Assembly (NCBI GenBank): GCA_964621215.1
Contig: CAZULF010000054.1
Location: 1 to 14,391 of the forward strand
Direction of reading: 5' to 3'
From: CAZULF01 sp964621215
GTDB lineage: Bacteria > Pseudomonadota > Gammaproteobacteria > UBA1113
Length of the DNA stretch: 14,391 nucleotides
The position numbers and the translations under genes are program-made. This document shows positions 13,495 through 14,391 of the stretch, piece by piece. How positions within the stretch are numbered: position 1 is the stretch's first letter; every line of letters begins with the position of its first letter. The notes beneath the pieces were generated by a model. The model was given only the letters and a program-made list of their open reading frames with translations, ran no database searches and was not told where the DNA came from.

Positions 13495-14391
13495 AAGTCC
13501 ACCCACTCCCTTTCCTTCAAAAACACTTCATACAGCTCGGCTTCAGGTGTTCCAGGAGCAGGATGCCAGTTGTAATGCCATTCAACCTTAGGTGGCAAGG
13601 ACATTAAAATAGACTCAGTGCGACCGCCACTTTGCAGGCCAAAGAGGGTGCCGCGATCATAAATTAAATTGAATTCGGCATAACGGCCTCGGCGATAAGC
13701 TTGGAAGGCGCGGTGTTGCTCGGTGTATTCTATTTGATAACGCTTTTCAACAATAGGAACATAAGCAGGAAGATAATGATCGCCAATACTTTGCATTAAA
13801 CCAAAGCTATGTTCAAAATTTTTTTCATTCAAATCATCAAAAAACAAACCACCAATTCCGCGCGGTTCATTGCGATGTTTTAAATAGAAATACTCGTCAC
13901 ACCATTTTTTGTAACGTGGGTAATACTCTTTTCCGAAAGGGTCACAAGCGGCTTTCGCTGTGTGATGCCAGTGTTGACAATCTTCTACAAAACCGTAATA
14001 AGGTGTTAAATCAAATCCACCACCAAACCACCAAATCGGTGGTTGACCTGCTTTTTCAGCCATAAAAAAACGAACATTGGCATGGGAAGTAGGAACAAAA
14101 GGATTACGCGGATGTATGACTAATGACACGCCCATGGCTTGAAATTCACAACCCGCTAATTCAGGGCGAGCAGCAGAAGCTGAAGGCGGTAACTGTGCAC
14201 CAAATACATGTGAAAAATTCACGCCAGCTTTTTCAAATACTTCGCCATTTTCCAACACATGCGTGCGGCCACCTCCGCCCGCTTCACGCGTCCACAAATC
14301 ATGTTGAAAACCTGTCGCAGGTTCAAATTGTTCGAGCCCGGCACAAATGCGTTCTTGTAGCGAGAGAAGATAGTGTTTTACCGTATCAATT
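13491..14391 (-). CDS. hemF: Oxygen-dependent coproporphyrinogen III oxidase HemF, 5' end outside the window
   Basis: The 300 visible codons cover nearly all of a ~300-310-aa HemF. HemF carries out the two oxidative decarboxylations of coproporphyrinogen III to protoporphyrinogen IX in haem synthesis. Visible blocks are WTREAGGGGRTHVLENG, FEKAGVNFSHVFG, ASAARPEL-type, HPRNPFVPTSHANVRFF, WWFGGGFDLTPYYGF, KKWCDEYFYLKHRNEPRGIGG, FEHSFGLMQSIG, RGRYAEFNLIYDRGTLFGLQ and the C-terminal EREWVDL, all as expected. The frame stays open to the window edge (IDTVKHYLLSLQERICAGL...), matching the family N-terminus. The start is therefore upstream of the visible sequence, not at the internal TTG near 14297. 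It overlaps the DUF1778-like fragment by 4 bases. Oxygen dependence implies an aerobic or microaerobic life. Confidence 0.97.
   Translation of the reverse strand, partial: IDTVKHYLLSLQERICAGLEQFEPATGFQHDLWTREAGGGGRTHVLENGEVFEKAGVNFSHVFGAQLPPSASAARPELAGCEFQAMGVSLVIHPRNPFVPTSHANVRFFMAEKAGQPPIWWFGGGFDLTPYYGFVEDCQHWHHTAKAACDPFGKEYYPRYKKWCDEYFYLKHRNEPRGIGGLFFDDLNEKNFEHSFGLMQSIGDHYLPAYVPIVEKRYQIEYTEQHRAFQAYRRGRYAEFNLIYDRGTLFGLQSGGRTESILMSLPPKVEWHYNWHPAPGTPEAELYEVFLKEREWVDL

Noticed and set aside
14295..14297. TTG near 14297 as the hemF start
   Set aside because: The same frame continues to the window edge with sequence matching the HemF N-terminus, so the gene is cut by the window and does not start here.

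Overview
The window looks like chromosomal DNA of an AT-rich gammaproteobacterium. The basis is the gene set: mnmG-rsmG-parA-parB in that order, an oxygen-dependent HemF, a class-1 polyphosphate kinase and a Bat (aerotolerance-type) cluster. The AT-rich style, the Sel1-repeat protein and the unassigned proteins would suit the Legionellales/Coxiellaceae area, but that placement is inference. No rRNA, tRNA, CRISPR array, transposase or integrase is visible.

Layout, left to right. (1) Positions 1-2195 hold the end of a Bat operon: the Gln/Asp-rich C-terminus of a VWA/TPR BatB-type protein, overlapping batD. (2) Positions 2253-4400 hold a secreted Sel1-repeat protein and an unassigned 336-aa protein. 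Between them lie a weak terminator and a REP-like extragenic palindrome. (3) Positions 4465-9499 hold the conserved replication-origin-proximal block: mnmG and rsmG (tRNA and 16S rRNA modification), then parA and parB (chromosome segregation). A vapBC toxin-antitoxin pair with its own strong promoter sits between rsmG and parA. (4) Positions 9511-11592 hold ppk, directly behind parB where many gammaproteobacteria have the ATP synthase operon. (5) Positions 11718-12437 encode an unassigned multipass membrane protein. (6) Positions 12438-12610 carry an unusually long imperfect palindrome and a second hairpin between convergent genes. (7) The minus strand from 14391 down to 12600 carries hemF (cut by the window edge), a 55-aa fragment resembling the C-terminus of a DUF1778/TacA antitoxin, and a complete TumE-type toxin plus winged-helix antitoxin operon.

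How the parts relate. The core genes are housekeeping: translation quality, segregation, polyphosphate and haem. The accessory layer is toxin-antitoxin material at three points (vapBC, the TumE pair, the DUF1778 remnant) placed beside or inside core gene blocks. The most interesting local signal is the TumE promoter. Its -10 box ends six bases before the toxin ATG, no Shine-Dalgarno is present, and ATATGGTA operator-like repeats cover the -10 box and the start codon. This predicts a leaderless, autorepressed toxin message, while the antitoxin behind it has a strong ribosome-binding site of its own.
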